Positions 39,273-48,534 of a stretch of DNA of 64,000 nt are shown in pieces. The notes under the pieces were generated by a model, which did not search any database, was not told where the DNA came from, and saw only the letters and a list, made by a program, of their open reading frames with translations. Numbering within the stretch: the first letter of the stretch is position 1; the number at the start of each line of letters is the position of its first letter. The position numbers and the translations under genes were made by a program. Source of the stretch: Pseudomonas syringae CC1557 (GTDB lineage: Bacteria; Pseudomonadota; Gammaproteobacteria; Pseudomonadales; Pseudomonadaceae). The stretch is taken from contig NZ_CP007014.1 in NCBI RefSeq assembly GCF_000452705.1, positions 4,217,501 to 4,281,500 on the forward strand, given 5' to 3'.

Positions 39273-40016
39273 TTACTGAGCGTCCCTGACCTGCCCTTCC
39301 AGCTCGGCCTTGAGCCCGGGCTCCAGCTTGAGCTGGCGCGCCAGTTCGTCAAGGTAGGCGCGCTCCATGAAGTGCTCCTGATCCACCAGCATCACGCTGG
39401 CGATGTACATTTCGGCAGCCATTTCCGGGGTGGTCGCTGTACGCGCCACTTCGGCAGGGTCCAGTGGTTTGTTCAATTCGGCCTGTAGCCAATGCTGCAG
39501 GTCCTGATCGGAACTCAGCTTGCTGAACTCGCCCTCGATCAACTCGCGCTCGCGCTCATCGACATGGCCATCCGCTTTTGCTGCGGCGACCAGCGCACGC
39601 AGGATGGCCTGGCTGTGCTGCTCGGCTTCGGCCTCGGGCAAACGGTCGATGGTCTGCGGCTCACGCTGGCCGGCAACGCCCTGGCTGGCCTGCCAGTTGT
39701 TGTAAGCCTTGTAGGCCAGCACACCCAACGCCGCCAGCCCCCCGTAGGTCAGCACCTTGCTACCCATGCCGCGCGAGCGCTTGCCCTTGAGCAGCCCCAT
39801 GGCACCGGCGGCCAATGCCCCGCCACCCGCGCCGGACAACAGACTACCCAGCCCACCCTGACCGGTGCCATTACCCTGGCTGCCGCCAAGCAGGCTGCCC
39901 AGGCCATTCATCAGGGAATCGCTGCCCGAGGACTTGCCGGACTTACCCTGCGTCTTGTCCTGCAACAGGCTCTGCCCGGACTTGAGCAGTTGATCGAGTA
40001 AACCACGCGTATTCAC
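39273..40016 (-). CDS. DUF533 / TerB-like protein
   Basis: A protein of 247 residues from GTG 40016, chosen because GGAGG lies 6 bases upstream and it gives VNTRGLLDQLL. The frame extends 14 codons further. The N-terminal third is Gly/Ser-rich low complexity (GGSQGNGTGQGGLGSLL). A hydrophobic segment lies near 85-105, and the C-terminal half is the TerB-like helical domain of DUF533 (LRALVAAAKADGHVDERERELI). Members are membrane-associated proteins of unknown role, unrelated in proven function to tellurite resistance. Confidence 0.85.
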   Translation of the reverse strand: MNTRGLLDQLLKSGQSLLQDKTQGKSGKSSGSDSLMNGLGSLLGGSQGNGTGQGGLGSLLSGAGGGALAAGAMGLLKGKRSRGMGSKVLTYGGLAALGVLAYKAYNNWQASQGVAGQREPQTIDRLPEAEAEQHSQAILRALVAAAKADGHVDERERELIEGEFSKLSSDQDLQHWLQAELNKPLDPAEVARTATTPEMAAEMYIASVMLVDQEHFMERAYLDELARQLKLEPGLKAELEGQVRDAQ

Positions 40017-40258
40017 AGGAAACCTCCGATAGCGGTTGTCAGATGATTCATTGACCATCAGCCTGAAGAGAAGTCACCTATTGACACTCAGTGGTGTGCT
40101 TCCGGATGTTACGGATGCAGGTGCTCCATTCATCCCCTTGTCCCGATATCGATCGAAACGCTTGCAACCCCAGCCTGTTACGAACGGTCAATAAGACGTG
40201 TCCGGAACATAATACGTACGCGTTACCGCACACTTGAATAGATTTTCAATGTAAGAAT

Positions 40259-40270
40259 ATTCATATGAAT
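40259..40270. promoter_or_regulatory. 12-bp palindrome before the orphan hybrid kinase
   Basis: ATTCATATGAAT is a perfect palindrome 15-42 bases before the possible starts of the kinase gene, in an AT-rich stretch of the 40017-40284 spacer. The position would suit an operator. No regulator is implied by the sequence. Confidence 0.3.
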
Positions 40271-40284
40271 GCCTTGCACCAAAG

Positions 40285-42399
40285 ATGCAGCCCGCGAGGA
40301 GCATGTTCCAAGTGATATCCCCTAATGGTTTTCCGGCAAGCGACAGCAAAGCCGCAGAGACTATTCGATCAAAGGACTGGAATCGAACATCGCTCGGGCC
40401 GATTGAACATTGGCCGGTGTCACTGAAATGCACCCTCAATCTCATCCTGAACTCGCCGGAGTCGATCTATCTGCTGTGGGGAGCGGATCTGGTGTTTTTT
40501 CACAACGACGCCTACACGCCCATTCTCGGTCCGCGCAAGGATGAAGCCATAGGGGCTCTGGTGACTGATCTGTGGGCTGACGTCTGGGATCAGGTGGCGC
40601 CGCTGGTCATCGATGCAATGGCTGGCAAGGCCTGTCATTACAAGAATATGCCGCTGAGCATGTCGCGTTACGGTGAGGTCGAGCAGACGTGGTGGTCGTT
40701 CTCGTTCTCACCGATAATTGACGAGCATGGCATTACCGTCGGCCTGTTTTGCATTACCAACGAAACCACCCAACAGGTCCTCAATCAACAGGCATTGCAG
40801 GAAAACGAGCGTCAACGTCTGGATTTGATCGACAAGCTGGTCAGCCTGGAAAGGCATCAGACTGCCACGCTGGAGCAGCGCACCCTGGAGCTGGACACCT
40901 TCTGGGAAATGTCTCCCGATCCGCTGGCGATACTTGATTTCAACGGTATGTTCATGCGCGTCAACCCGGCCTGGACCGCAATCCTCGGGCGCACGCAGCA
41001 GGAGTTGCTGGGCAGCTCGATCATGACCCTTCTGCACCCGGATGACGTCGGCAACACCCAGAACGCCCTGAGACACGCGGTCGACCATGTACTGCCGCTG
41101 TTCGAAAACCGCTATCAGCATGTCGACGGAACTTATCACTGGTTCGGCTGGACCGCCGCGCCGGGCAACGGAATCATCTTCGCGCTGGGCAAGCACCTGA
41201 ACCATGAGAAGCAACGCATCGAAGCGCTGCGCGTCGCCGAGGAAACATTGGTCCAGTCACAAAAAATGGAAGCTGTCGGGCAGCTTACCGGCGGCCTGGC
41301 CCACGACTTCAATAATCTGCTGATGGGCATTACCGGCAACATGGAACTGCTGCTGTCGCGAATCAGACAGGAACGCTTCACCGAGCTGGAGCGCTACATC
41401 AACGCAGCGCTGGAAGGCTCAAGACGTGCGGCATCACTGACGCATCGGCTACTGGCCTTCTCGCGACGCCAGACGCTGGCACCCAAGGCGACCGATATCG
41501 ATCACCTTGTCGCGGGCATGGATGAGCTGATCAGGCGCACCGTCGGCCCTGCCATCGATATGCAGGTAGTCGCATCGCCTGGCCTGTGGTCGACGCTGGT
41601 TGACCCGCACCAACTGGAGAACTCGCTGCTCAACCTGTGCCTCAATGCCAAGGACGCCATGCCGGACGGCGGCCGCCTGCTGATTCAGACCGCCAATCGC
41701 AGCTTGAACGCCATCGCAGCGGCAACATTCGGCGTACCTGCGGGGCGTTATGTGGAGTTGTCGGTGAGTGACACGGGCACCGGGATGGATAAAGAGATCA
41801 TCGGGCGCGCATTCGACCCGTTCTTCACCACTAAACCCACTGGCATGGGCACCGGCCTGGGCTTGTCGATGATTTACGGTTTTGCCCGCCAGTCGGGCGG
41901 CGGCGTGAACATCGCATCAAGCGTGGGAGAAGGCTCGAAAATCTGCATTCTGTTGCCGATGCACGAAGGCGATGCAGAAGCCATGGCACTGGACAGCAAC
42001 GTACTTCAAGTGCCGGCGCAGGGTACAGGCGAGGAGACCATTCTGGTTGTAGACGACGAACCTGCCGTGCGACTGCTGATCGTCGAATTGCTTGAAGACC
42101 TGGGCTATGTAGTGTTGCAGGCGGAAAAGGGCAGTGATGCACTGGTTATTCTGCAATCCAAGGCTGCCATCGACCTGCTGATTACCGACGTCGGTTTGCC
42201 CGGCGGGATGAATGGTCGACAGGTAGCCGACGCTGCGCGTGATGTTCGCCCTGATCTGAAAATCCTGTTTGTGACCGGCTATGCTGAAAACGCAGTGCTG
42301 GCACACGACACGCTTGAACCGGGTATGCACGTACTGCCAAAACCGTTTGCCATAGCCGAGCTGATTAGCCGCGTGACGGAATTGCTGGAAGGCGAGTAA
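40285..42399 (+). CDS. PAS hybrid sensor histidine kinase / response regulator
   Basis: A soluble hybrid kinase of 704 residues. ATG 40285 is listed. GTG 40312 has better spacing from GAGGAG at 40294-40299 and is a real alternative. Domains are an N-terminal PAS-like sensor (about 30-165), a coiled coil, a second PAS (205-300), HisKA with phospho-His340 (GGLAHDFNNLL), HATPase (NLCLNAKDAMPDGG, GTGLGLSM) and a C-terminal receiver (ITDVGLPGGMNG). No membrane segment is present, so it senses a cytoplasmic signal. No partner regulator is adjacent. Confidence 0.92.
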   Translation: MQPARSMFQVISPNGFPASDSKAAETIRSKDWNRTSLGPIEHWPVSLKCTLNLILNSPESIYLLWGADLVFFHNDAYTPILGPRKDEAIGALVTDLWADVWDQVAPLVIDAMAGKACHYKNMPLSMSRYGEVEQTWWSFSFSPIIDEHGITVGLFCITNETTQQVLNQQALQENERQRLDLIDKLVSLERHQTATLEQRTLELDTFWEMSPDPLAILDFNGMFMRVNPAWTAILGRTQQELLGSSIMTLLHPDDVGNTQNALRHAVDHVLPLFENRYQHVDGTYHWFGWTAAPGNGIIFALGKHLNHEKQRIEALRVAEETLVQSQKMEAVGQLTGGLAHDFNNLLMGITGNMELLLSRIRQERFTELERYINAALEGSRRAASLTHRLLAFSRRQTLAPKATDIDHLVAGMDELIRRTVGPAIDMQVVASPGLWSTLVDPHQLENSLLNLCLNAKDAMPDGGRLLIQTANRSLNAIAAATFGVPAGRYVELSVSDTGTGMDKEIIGRAFDPFFTTKPTGMGTGLGLSMIYGFARQSGGGVNIASSVGEGSKICILLPMHEGDAEAMALDSNVLQVPAQGTGEETILVVDDEPAVRLLIVELLEDLGYVVLQAEKGSDALVILQSKAAIDLLITDVGLPGGMNGRQVADAARDVRPDLKILFVTGYAENAVLAHDTLEPGMHVLPKPFAIAELISRVTELLEGE

Positions 42400-42404
42400 A
42401 TAAA

Positions 42405-42430
42405 AACCGAGCGCTTTGCAGCGCTCGGTT
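42405..42430. terminator. bidirectional terminator between the hybrid kinase and OYE genes
   Basis: AACCGAGCGC at 42405-42414 pairs with GCGCTCGGTT at 42421-42430 (10-bp stem, loop TTTGCA). The A-run on the left favours termination of the convergent OYE gene. The two genes end 60 bases apart. Confidence 0.75.
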
Positions 42431-42459
42431 CAGGGTTATCCACGCATCGAGATTGACGG

Positions 42460-43566
42460 TCAGTCGCGCAGATCAGACTCGTGAATCGGCTGATCCCGGT
42501 GTGTGGCACGTTGATACTGTGCAGGCCAGGTCGCCAGGCGGCCACCCAGGTCTTCATCGGCACGCAATGGCCAGTAAGGATCACGCAACAGCTCTCGGGC
42601 CAGCAGGATAATGTCTGCCTGACCGGTGCGCAGAATATGCTCTGCCTGTGCCGGATCGGTGATCATGCCCACCGTACCGGTAGCGATGTCGGCCTCTTTA
42701 CGCACCTGCTCGGCAAAACGTGTCTGGTAGCCAGGGCCCACCGGAATTTCCGCTTTCGCTGCGGTGCCGCCCGAGGACACATCGATCAGGTCCGTGCCCA
42801 GCGCTTTCAGCCGGCGTGCAAGCTCCACCGTCTCATCGGCATTCCAGCCGTCTTCCACCCAATCGGTGGCCGACACACGAACAAACAGCGGCAACTCTTC
42901 CGGCCATACTGCCCGCACCGCTTCGGTCACTTGCAGCGTCAGGCGAATCCGGTTTTCAAACGACCCACCGTACTGGTCGGTGCGCTGATTGCTCAACGGC
43001 GATAGAAATTGATGCAACAGGTAACCATGCGCAGCGTGGATTTCGACCACCTTGAAGCCTGCCGTCAATGCACGTCGCGCGGAATCGACGAAGGCTTTGA
43101 TCAGCTCCTGAATCTGCGTTTCGTTGAGTTGCACGGGCGCGGTGTGCTGCGGATCAAAAGCGATTGCCGAAGGCCCGACCGGGGTCCAGCCGCCTTCAGT
43201 AAGGGGCACACTGCCATGCTTGCCCAGCCATGGACGCCAGGTGCTGGCCTTGCGACCGGCATGTGCCAACTGAATGCCGGCCACCGAACCTTGCGCATTG
43301 ATGAAGCGCGTGATGCGTTGCAGCGGCTCGATCTGTTCGTCGTTCCAGAGGCCAAGGTCTTCGGGCGTGATACGGCCATCCGAAGTCACCGCCATGGCTT
43401 CGCTGATGACCAGTCCGGCACCACCGACGGCGCGACTGCCCAGATGCACCAGGTGCCAGTCGTTGGCCAGGCCATCGACACTGGAGTACTGGCACATCGG
43501 CGAAACGGCGATGCGATTGCGAAGGGTCAGTTGGCGCAGGGTATAGGGTTCAAGCAGCAGGCTCAT
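42460..43566 (-). CDS. XenA-like NADH:flavin oxidoreductase (old yellow enzyme)
   Basis: A protein of 368 residues from ATG 43566, with GAGAGG upstream. It is an OYE of the YqjM/XenA class. MCQYSS contains Cys25, the FMN-modulating cysteine of XenA. QLAHAGRKAS and HAAHGYLLHQFLSP (the paired His) line the active site, with the NQRTDQYGGSFENR substrate loop typical of this class. Such enzymes reduce activated C=C bonds of enones, nitroesters and xenobiotics with NAD(P)H. The physiological substrate is unknown. It stands alone, convergent with the hybrid kinase gene. Confidence 0.9.
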   Translation of the reverse strand: MSLLLEPYTLRQLTLRNRIAVSPMCQYSSVDGLANDWHLVHLGSRAVGGAGLVISEAMAVTSDGRITPEDLGLWNDEQIEPLQRITRFINAQGSVAGIQLAHAGRKASTWRPWLGKHGSVPLTEGGWTPVGPSAIAFDPQHTAPVQLNETQIQELIKAFVDSARRALTAGFKVVEIHAAHGYLLHQFLSPLSNQRTDQYGGSFENRIRLTLQVTEAVRAVWPEELPLFVRVSATDWVEDGWNADETVELARRLKALGTDLIDVSSGGTAAKAEIPVGPGYQTRFAEQVRKEADIATGTVGMITDPAQAEHILRTGQADIILLARELLRDPYWPLRADEDLGGRLATWPAQYQRATHRDQPIHESDLRD

Positions 43567-43679
43567 GGCAACCTCTCGTAATGACAATTAAGGTGTCCAG
43601 GCTCGGTTCATTTGCAGAACAGATTTCAGTGGACCGTGTGTTGTCGACAACCTTTTAGCGAGAGGGGTTCCTGCTGATT

Positions 43680-45395
43680 TCAGCGCGGCGCGAGGTGGAC
43701 CACCATCAACTGCACCGTTTCGTTGCCGCGAAACTCGTTCAGGTCCAGCTTGTAAGCCAGCTCGACCCAACGGATATTCGGGTTGGGCCAGACATCGCGG
43801 TCGACGCTGAATGCGATGCCATCCAGCTTCACGCTGCCGCATTCCGTCTTGAGCACCATCTTCAAATGGCGCTCGCCCACCACCCGCTGCTCAACCAGTT
43901 GAAAGACGCCATGGAACAACGGCTCCGGGAAATGCTGCCCCCAAGGACCGGCGTTGCGCAACGCGCGAGCCAGCTCAAGATGAAATTCTTCGACGGCCAG
44001 CGAACCATCCGACAGCAGACGCCCGGTCAGGTCCTGCTCGTCGAGCTGACGCCGTACCTCCAGATCGAATGCGTCGGCAAAGGCCGGATAGTTTTCTTCC
44101 GGCAGCGACAGGCCTGCGGCCATGGCGTGACCGCCGAACTTGCTGATCAATTGCGGATGACGTGCCGCCACCGCGTCCAGTGCATCACGTATATGAAACC
44201 CGGGCACCGAGCGGGCCGAACCTTTGAGGACGCCCTCCCCGGCGCTGGCAAAGGCGATGGTCGGTCGGTGGTAACGCTCTTTGAGACGCGACGCCAGAAT
44301 ACCGATCACGCCCTGGTGCCATTCGGCATCGAACAGGCACAGGCCGAATGGCATTGACCCCAGCGGCAGGTCCTTGAGCTGCGCCAGCGCCTCGCGCTGC
44401 ATGCCTTGCTCGATGGATTTGCGGTCTTGATTCAGCTCATCGAGCTGGACGGCCATTTCACGCGCCAGCACAGGGTCATCGCAAAGCAGGCATTCGATAC
44501 CCAGACTCATGTCATCCAGCCGCCCCGCCGCATTCAGGCGCGGGCCAAGAATGAACCCAAGATCAGTGGAGGTGATGCGCGCAGGTTCGCGCCGAGCGAC
44601 CTCAAGAATTGCGCGCAAACCCGGACGCGCACGACCGGCACGGATACGCATCAGACCCTGATGCACCAGAATGCGATTGTTGGCGTCCAGCGGCACGACG
44701 TCGGCCACGCTGCCGAGCGCGACCAGATCCAGCAGCTCGCCCAAATTGGGCTGGGCACGCAGATTGTTATCGAACCAGCCGATCTCGCGCAGACGCGCGC
44801 GCAAGGCCATCAGGACGTAAAAGATAACCCCAACGCCTGCCAGGGACTTGCTCGGAAAGCTGCAACCGGGCTGATTGGGATTGACGATGGCATCCGCTGC
44901 CGGAAGCTCTGAACCGGGCAAGTGATGGTCGGTCACCAGCACTTGCAGGCCGGCAGCCTTGGCAGCGGCCACACCCTCGACGCTGGAAATACCGTTGTCC
45001 ACGGTGATCAGCAACTGCGGTTCGCGTTGCAGCGCCACCTCGACGATTTCCGGCGTCAGGCCATAGCCGTACTCGAACCGATTGGGCACCAGATAATCGA
45101 CATGCGAGGCGCCCATCAGGCGCAGGCCCAGCACACCTACCGTGCTGGCGGTCGCGCCATCGGCATCGAAGTCACCGACGATCAGCATGCGCTGATCTTC
45201 ACGCAATGCCGTCACCAGCAGACTCACGGCCGCATCGATACCCTTGAGCTGTTGATACGGGATCAGACGCGCCAGACTCTTGTCCAGTTCTGCCTCACAG
45301 GCCACGCCCCTTGAAGCGTACAGACGAGTGAGCAAGGGCGGCAGGTCGCCGAGAAAAGGCAGGGTGTCAGGCAACGGACGGGGTTCAATGCGCAT
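43680..45395 (-). CDS. recJ: single-stranded-DNA-specific exonuclease RecJ
   Basis: A protein of 571 residues of the DHH phosphoesterase superfamily. Metal-binding motifs are in order: VGDFDADGATAS, VTVDNGIS, VTDHHLPG (DHH) and LNAAGRLDD. The C-terminal DHHA1 region has FGGHAMAAG. RecJ degrades ssDNA 5' to 3' in RecF-pathway recombination and mismatch repair. ATG 45395 fits the family start. yaeQ lies 63 bases upstream on the same strand. Confidence 0.96.
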   Translation of the reverse strand: MRIEPRPLPDTLPFLGDLPPLLTRLYASRGVACEAELDKSLARLIPYQQLKGIDAAVSLLVTALREDQRMLIVGDFDADGATASTVGVLGLRLMGASHVDYLVPNRFEYGYGLTPEIVEVALQREPQLLITVDNGISSVEGVAAAKAAGLQVLVTDHHLPGSELPAADAIVNPNQPGCSFPSKSLAGVGVIFYVLMALRARLREIGWFDNNLRAQPNLGELLDLVALGSVADVVPLDANNRILVHQGLMRIRAGRARPGLRAILEVARREPARITSTDLGFILGPRLNAAGRLDDMSLGIECLLCDDPVLAREMAVQLDELNQDRKSIEQGMQREALAQLKDLPLGSMPFGLCLFDAEWHQGVIGILASRLKERYHRPTIAFASAGEGVLKGSARSVPGFHIRDALDAVAARHPQLISKFGGHAMAAGLSLPEENYPAFADAFDLEVRRQLDEQDLTGRLLSDGSLAVEEFHLELARALRNAGPWGQHFPEPLFHGVFQLVEQRVVGERHLKMVLKTECGSVKLDGIAFSVDRDVWPNPNIRWVELAYKLDLNEFRGNETVQLMVVHLAPR

Positions 45396-45458
45396 GCGGG
45401 TCAGCTGATCTCTTTGCAGTGTCTATTCAGATTCGGGTCAGTCCAGGCCGGACCGGTA

Positions 45459-46001
45459 TCAACCGCGCTCGCCGGCAAGCCATTGCAGTTGCACTTCATG
45501 CTGGCCGCGGTCGTCGGTCACGAATATCGTGCCTTCGCTGATCATCACGTCCCACTTGATGACGCGAGGCATGTCCTTGGCCAGCACTTCCAGCACATCC
45601 TGCGGCACCGCAGCAATGTTGACGTTTTTCAGGTTCTTGATTGCAGGGATGACCTTCCCTTCCCAGACACGCAGGCTGCCGTAGGCGAGCAGACTGGTGC
45701 GCTCGGTACGACGCGAGCACCAGGTCAGACGATCAGCGTCCGGCTGACCCACTTCGATCCAGTGCAAAACACGATCATCCAGACTTTTTTCCCACAACGC
45801 CGGCTCGTCCACATCAGACAGACCCCGGCCAAACGCCAGCTGTTCGTTGTACCAGAAGGCATAGGCCAGCAGACGCACGGTCATGCGCTCTTCGGTTTCG
45901 GACGGATGCCGGGCAATGGTCTGCTTGACGCTCTCGTAAACCCCGCGATCAAGGTCGGTAAGGTTGAGTTCGAATTTGTAAGTCGTGGACGGCTGGGCCA
46001 T
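45459..46001 (-). CDS. yaeQ: YaeQ family protein
   Basis: A protein of 180 residues matching YaeQ over its whole length: YKFELNLTDLDRGVYES, ARHPSETEERMTVRLLAYAFW and the acidic/basic pair LSDVDEPALWEKS. YaeQ has a PD-(D/E)xK nuclease-like fold. E. coli YaeQ was once proposed to substitute for RfaH, and its real activity is uncertain. It lies upstream of recJ and may be co-transcribed. Confidence 0.92.
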   Translation of the reverse strand: MAQPSTTYKFELNLTDLDRGVYESVKQTIARHPSETEERMTVRLLAYAFWYNEQLAFGRGLSDVDEPALWEKSLDDRVLHWIEVGQPDADRLTWCSRRTERTSLLAYGSLRVWEGKVIPAIKNLKNVNIAAVPQDVLEVLAKDMPRVIKWDVMISEGTIFVTDDRGQHEVQLQWLAGERG

Positions 46002-46307
46002 GAACGGGCTTCTAGAGTCTGGAGGGAAGACCGCAAGTCTAACCGATGCCGGGGCTGTGAACTAACTTGCTGGCGAAGGGATCGGCCAACCGCAGGGTTA
46101 CGCTGATTTGCGGGATGCGAAAAAATCGATAGTCTGAAACAAAACCTTGATACAGATGATTTTAAAAGACTGCTACGCAGCGCCGCAGGATGTCATTTCC
46201 GGATCGCCGTGGGCAGTTGCATGTGACGCAAAAGATGTTGCGCCGCTCAAATACCTGCCACCAATCACTCCTGATTGTGGAATTCTTTTCGAGGATGACA
46301 GCCGCGA

Positions 46308-47186
46308 ATGTCCCTTCCTGCCTCGCACTGCGCGTCGATTCGGCTGCTGCTCGCCTTGTCGCTCGTCGGCATCTCCTGTTTCAGCGAAGCCAGAGAGACG
46401 CTGACCTGGCTGCTGCGCGACATACCGCCTTCGACCATTTTTTCGGGGAACCTGCGCGGGCAAGGCGCTATCGATCAGCTCATGCCGTTGCTGACGGCAC
46501 GAATGCCTGAATACAGGCACGTGATGGTACGGGTCAATCGCGCCAGAGGCTTGCAGATGCTCAACGACAGCACCGCGCTCAACTGCGACCCGACCATGCT
46601 GTGGACCGCAGAGCGCGCCAAAAACCTTCTCTTCTCCATCCCCATCGTCGCCATATTGAGCAGCGGCCTGATCGTGCGTAAAGAAGACATGGCGCAGTTC
46701 GCAGCTTTTATCGAAGACGGGAAAATCGACTTCGCCGCGCTGATGGCGAGCGAAACCATCAAACTCGGCGTGGTTGCCGAACGCAGCTACGGCGCGTTTA
46801 TCGACGAGACGCTGCAACACGTGGACGACGGATCGCTCATACCGCATTACGGTAACGACGCCGTCGGTAGCCTGTTGCAAATGGAACGTCTGGGCCGCTT
46901 GCAAGCTTTTATCAGCTTCTGGCCCGAAGCTCGTTATCAGGCCATGCAACAAGGCATCGCGCCCGAGGAGCTGAGTTTTCTGCCCATCAAGGGCAACCCC
47001 ACTTACCAGTTCATTTACGTCAGCTGTAGCAAGTCGCCCGCAGGCGAACAGGCAATCGCGAAGATCGATCAGGAAATGCGCGTGCTGCGTGTCGGCAATT
47101 TGATGGGCTTTTACGCACAATGGCTGGACCCCTCTCAGCGCGCGAGCTATCTGGAAGACGTCAAGGCAATGTTCGAGAAGGACTAA
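46308..47186 (+). CDS. TIGR02285 periplasmic binding-protein-like protein
   Basis: A protein of 292 residues from ATG 46308. An N-terminal signal peptide (LLLALSLVGISCFSEA) exports it to the periplasm. The mature part matches the TIGR02285 family: ETLTWLLRDIPPSTIFSG, CDPTMLWTAERAKNLLFS and VYVSCSKSP-like segments. The fold is probably that of solute-binding protein family 3, but no transporter genes are adjacent. Whether it binds a ligand for the nearby two-domain sensor kinase (49910-53554) is an open question. The upstream spacer 46002-46307 shows no other gene. Confidence 0.85.
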   Translation: MSLPASHCASIRLLLALSLVGISCFSEARETLTWLLRDIPPSTIFSGNLRGQGAIDQLMPLLTARMPEYRHVMVRVNRARGLQMLNDSTALNCDPTMLWTAERAKNLLFSIPIVAILSSGLIVRKEDMAQFAAFIEDGKIDFAALMASETIKLGVVAERSYGAFIDETLQHVDDGSLIPHYGNDAVGSLLQMERLGRLQAFISFWPEARYQAMQQGIAPEELSFLPIKGNPTYQFIYVSCSKSPAGEQAIAKIDQEMRVLRVGNLMGFYAQWLDPSQRASYLEDVKAMFEKD

Positions 47187-47271
47187 GAGTGTTATGCAGC
47201 AGTCCCCCGGGCAAAGGGGGCCTGCTCTGGGCATTCAAGGTTCCAGCGTCCTTGTCAGCCATCAAACAGCA

Positions 47272-47568
47272 TCAGGAAAACGCGGGTGCCCCAACGAACG
47301 CACGGCTGATTGCCGCGTTGCGCATCGCCGCAATGACACAAGGCTCTATTCGCCCTTCTGCCACCATCAGATCACGCCGCAGACCATCGACAACGTCTGT
47401 AAGCTGACGCTTGTCGTTCAACTGATCAGCGCCGAATGTACGCTCGATCACACGGGTACCGGCTTTGTCTTTCAGCGTGACCAGGCGCTCGCCCCGGGAA
47501 CCCGCCTGACCAATACAGGCCTGATAAGGAGCCAGCGCCTCGCTTAGCAGTAAGCTGATATTTTCCAT
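47272..47568 (-). CDS. DUF3509 family protein
   Basis: A protein of 98 residues from ATG 47568. A GTG four codons upstream is possible. It matches the short DUF3509 proteins found in Pseudomonas, with ISLLLSEALAPY, a central VTLKDKAG, and LNDKRQLTDVVDGLRRDL. No function is known. It has no signal peptide or membrane segment. It is convergent with the TIGR02285 gene. Confidence 0.82.
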   Translation of the reverse strand: MENISLLLSEALAPYQACIGQAGSRGERLVTLKDKAGTRVIERTFGADQLNDKRQLTDVVDGLRRDLMVAEGRIEPCVIAAMRNAAISRAFVGAPAFS

Positions 47569-47580
47569 CCGGATCACCAC

Positions 47581-47869
47581 TCAACAGTTTGAATGCAAAG
47601 GTGCTTACCAATGACCGTCGAGAACAGTAGAAAGTTCTTTCTACTCCTGGCGGGTCACAGCAGCTGTCTGTGATTTCGAGCATGCCTGTTCAATATGACA
47701 GGGAAAAAACCGCAGGCCGATGAGGCGAGGAAACTATCGCGTAGGAAAATTCGGCAAGATCCAGTGACTATTCATACAAGTTGCCTATGGGCCGGCCACC
47801 TGTCATGAACAGCACCATCGCTTGCATCATCAGCCACCCCTCCCCTCTGCCCCTTGATGGAGCCGGACC
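47581..47869. other. divergent spacer, DUF3509 / NarL-type regulator
   Basis: This is 289 bases that should carry promoters for the DUF3509 gene to the left and the regulator to the right. I see no RNA gene, strong repeat or clear operator. Confidence 0.4.
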
Positions 47870-48532
47870 TTGAGCCATTTCAATGCTCGTCCCTTGCGGG
47901 TCATCGTGGCGGACGACCACCCGATCTTTCTTATTGGTCTGCGGGTGGTACTGGAGCAGGACGACCTGACCACAGTCGTTGCGCAAGCCTGCACTCCGGA
48001 CGAACTGCTTGGGGTGCTCGCGCAACATGGCTGTGATGTACTGGTGACAGACTTCATGATGCCGGCAGAACTGCAAAACGACGGGCTGCGCCTGTTGCAG
48101 CGCATTCACCGGGACTTTCCGGGGTTGCCGGTGATAGTCGTCACCACGTTGAGCAATGCCGCGCTTTTTCAGTCCATGCTGAACCTCAACGTGCGAGGGC
48201 TGTTGAGCAAGGCCAGCCTGGCTGGCGAACTGCCCGACGCGATCAGGTGCGTACAACGTGGGGAACTGTTCCTTGCCGACTCAGTACGCGGCCTCCTCGG
48301 CGAGGCACAACAGCACGGGTCTGCCGCACTGATGCCGTTCGAACGTCTGTCGCCTAAAGAACTTGAAGTACTGCGCTTGCTCTCGGCGGGCCATGCGGTC
48401 GGCCAGATCGCAGCCCGGCTCAATCGCAGTAAACAGACCGTCAGCGCTCAGAAAGTCTCGGCCATGCGCAAGCTGGGGCTGGCCAACGACGCTGCGCTGT
48501 TTATTTATATGCAGGAAAACGGTTTGTCCTGA
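47870..48532 (+). CDS. NarL/BvgA-type response regulator (RocA-like)
   Basis: A protein of 220 residues starting at TTG 47870, with GGAG 7 bases upstream and no in-frame ATG nearby. The receiver domain has ADDHP and phospho-Asp61 (VTDFMMP). The C-terminal LuxR-type helix-turn-helix (about 157-215) has LSPKELEVLRLLSAGHAVGQIAARLNRS and KTVSAQKVSAMRKL-like helices. It resembles BvgA/EvgA and RocA1 (SadR) of P. aeruginosa. The convergent REC-EAL gene ends 2 bases away, and the BvgS-like kinase beyond that is its probable phosphodonor. Confidence 0.88.
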   Translation: MSHFNARPLRVIVADDHPIFLIGLRVVLEQDDLTTVVAQACTPDELLGVLAQHGCDVLVTDFMMPAELQNDGLRLLQRIHRDFPGLPVIVVTTLSNAALFQSMLNLNVRGLLSKASLAGELPDAIRCVQRGELFLADSVRGLLGEAQQHGSAALMPFERLSPKELEVLRLLSAGHAVGQIAARLNRSKQTVSAQKVSAMRKLGLANDAALFIYMQENGLS

Positions 48533-48534
48533 GA

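Noticed and set aside
40205..40235. Possible ECF or Hrp promoter around GGAACATAATACG
   Set aside because: The first half resembles GGAAC-type boxes but no matching downstream half occurs at the right distance.
47196..47232. Hairpin-like CCCCC/GGGGG sequence after the TIGR02285 gene as a terminator
   Set aside because: The stem is short and interrupted, with no T-run.
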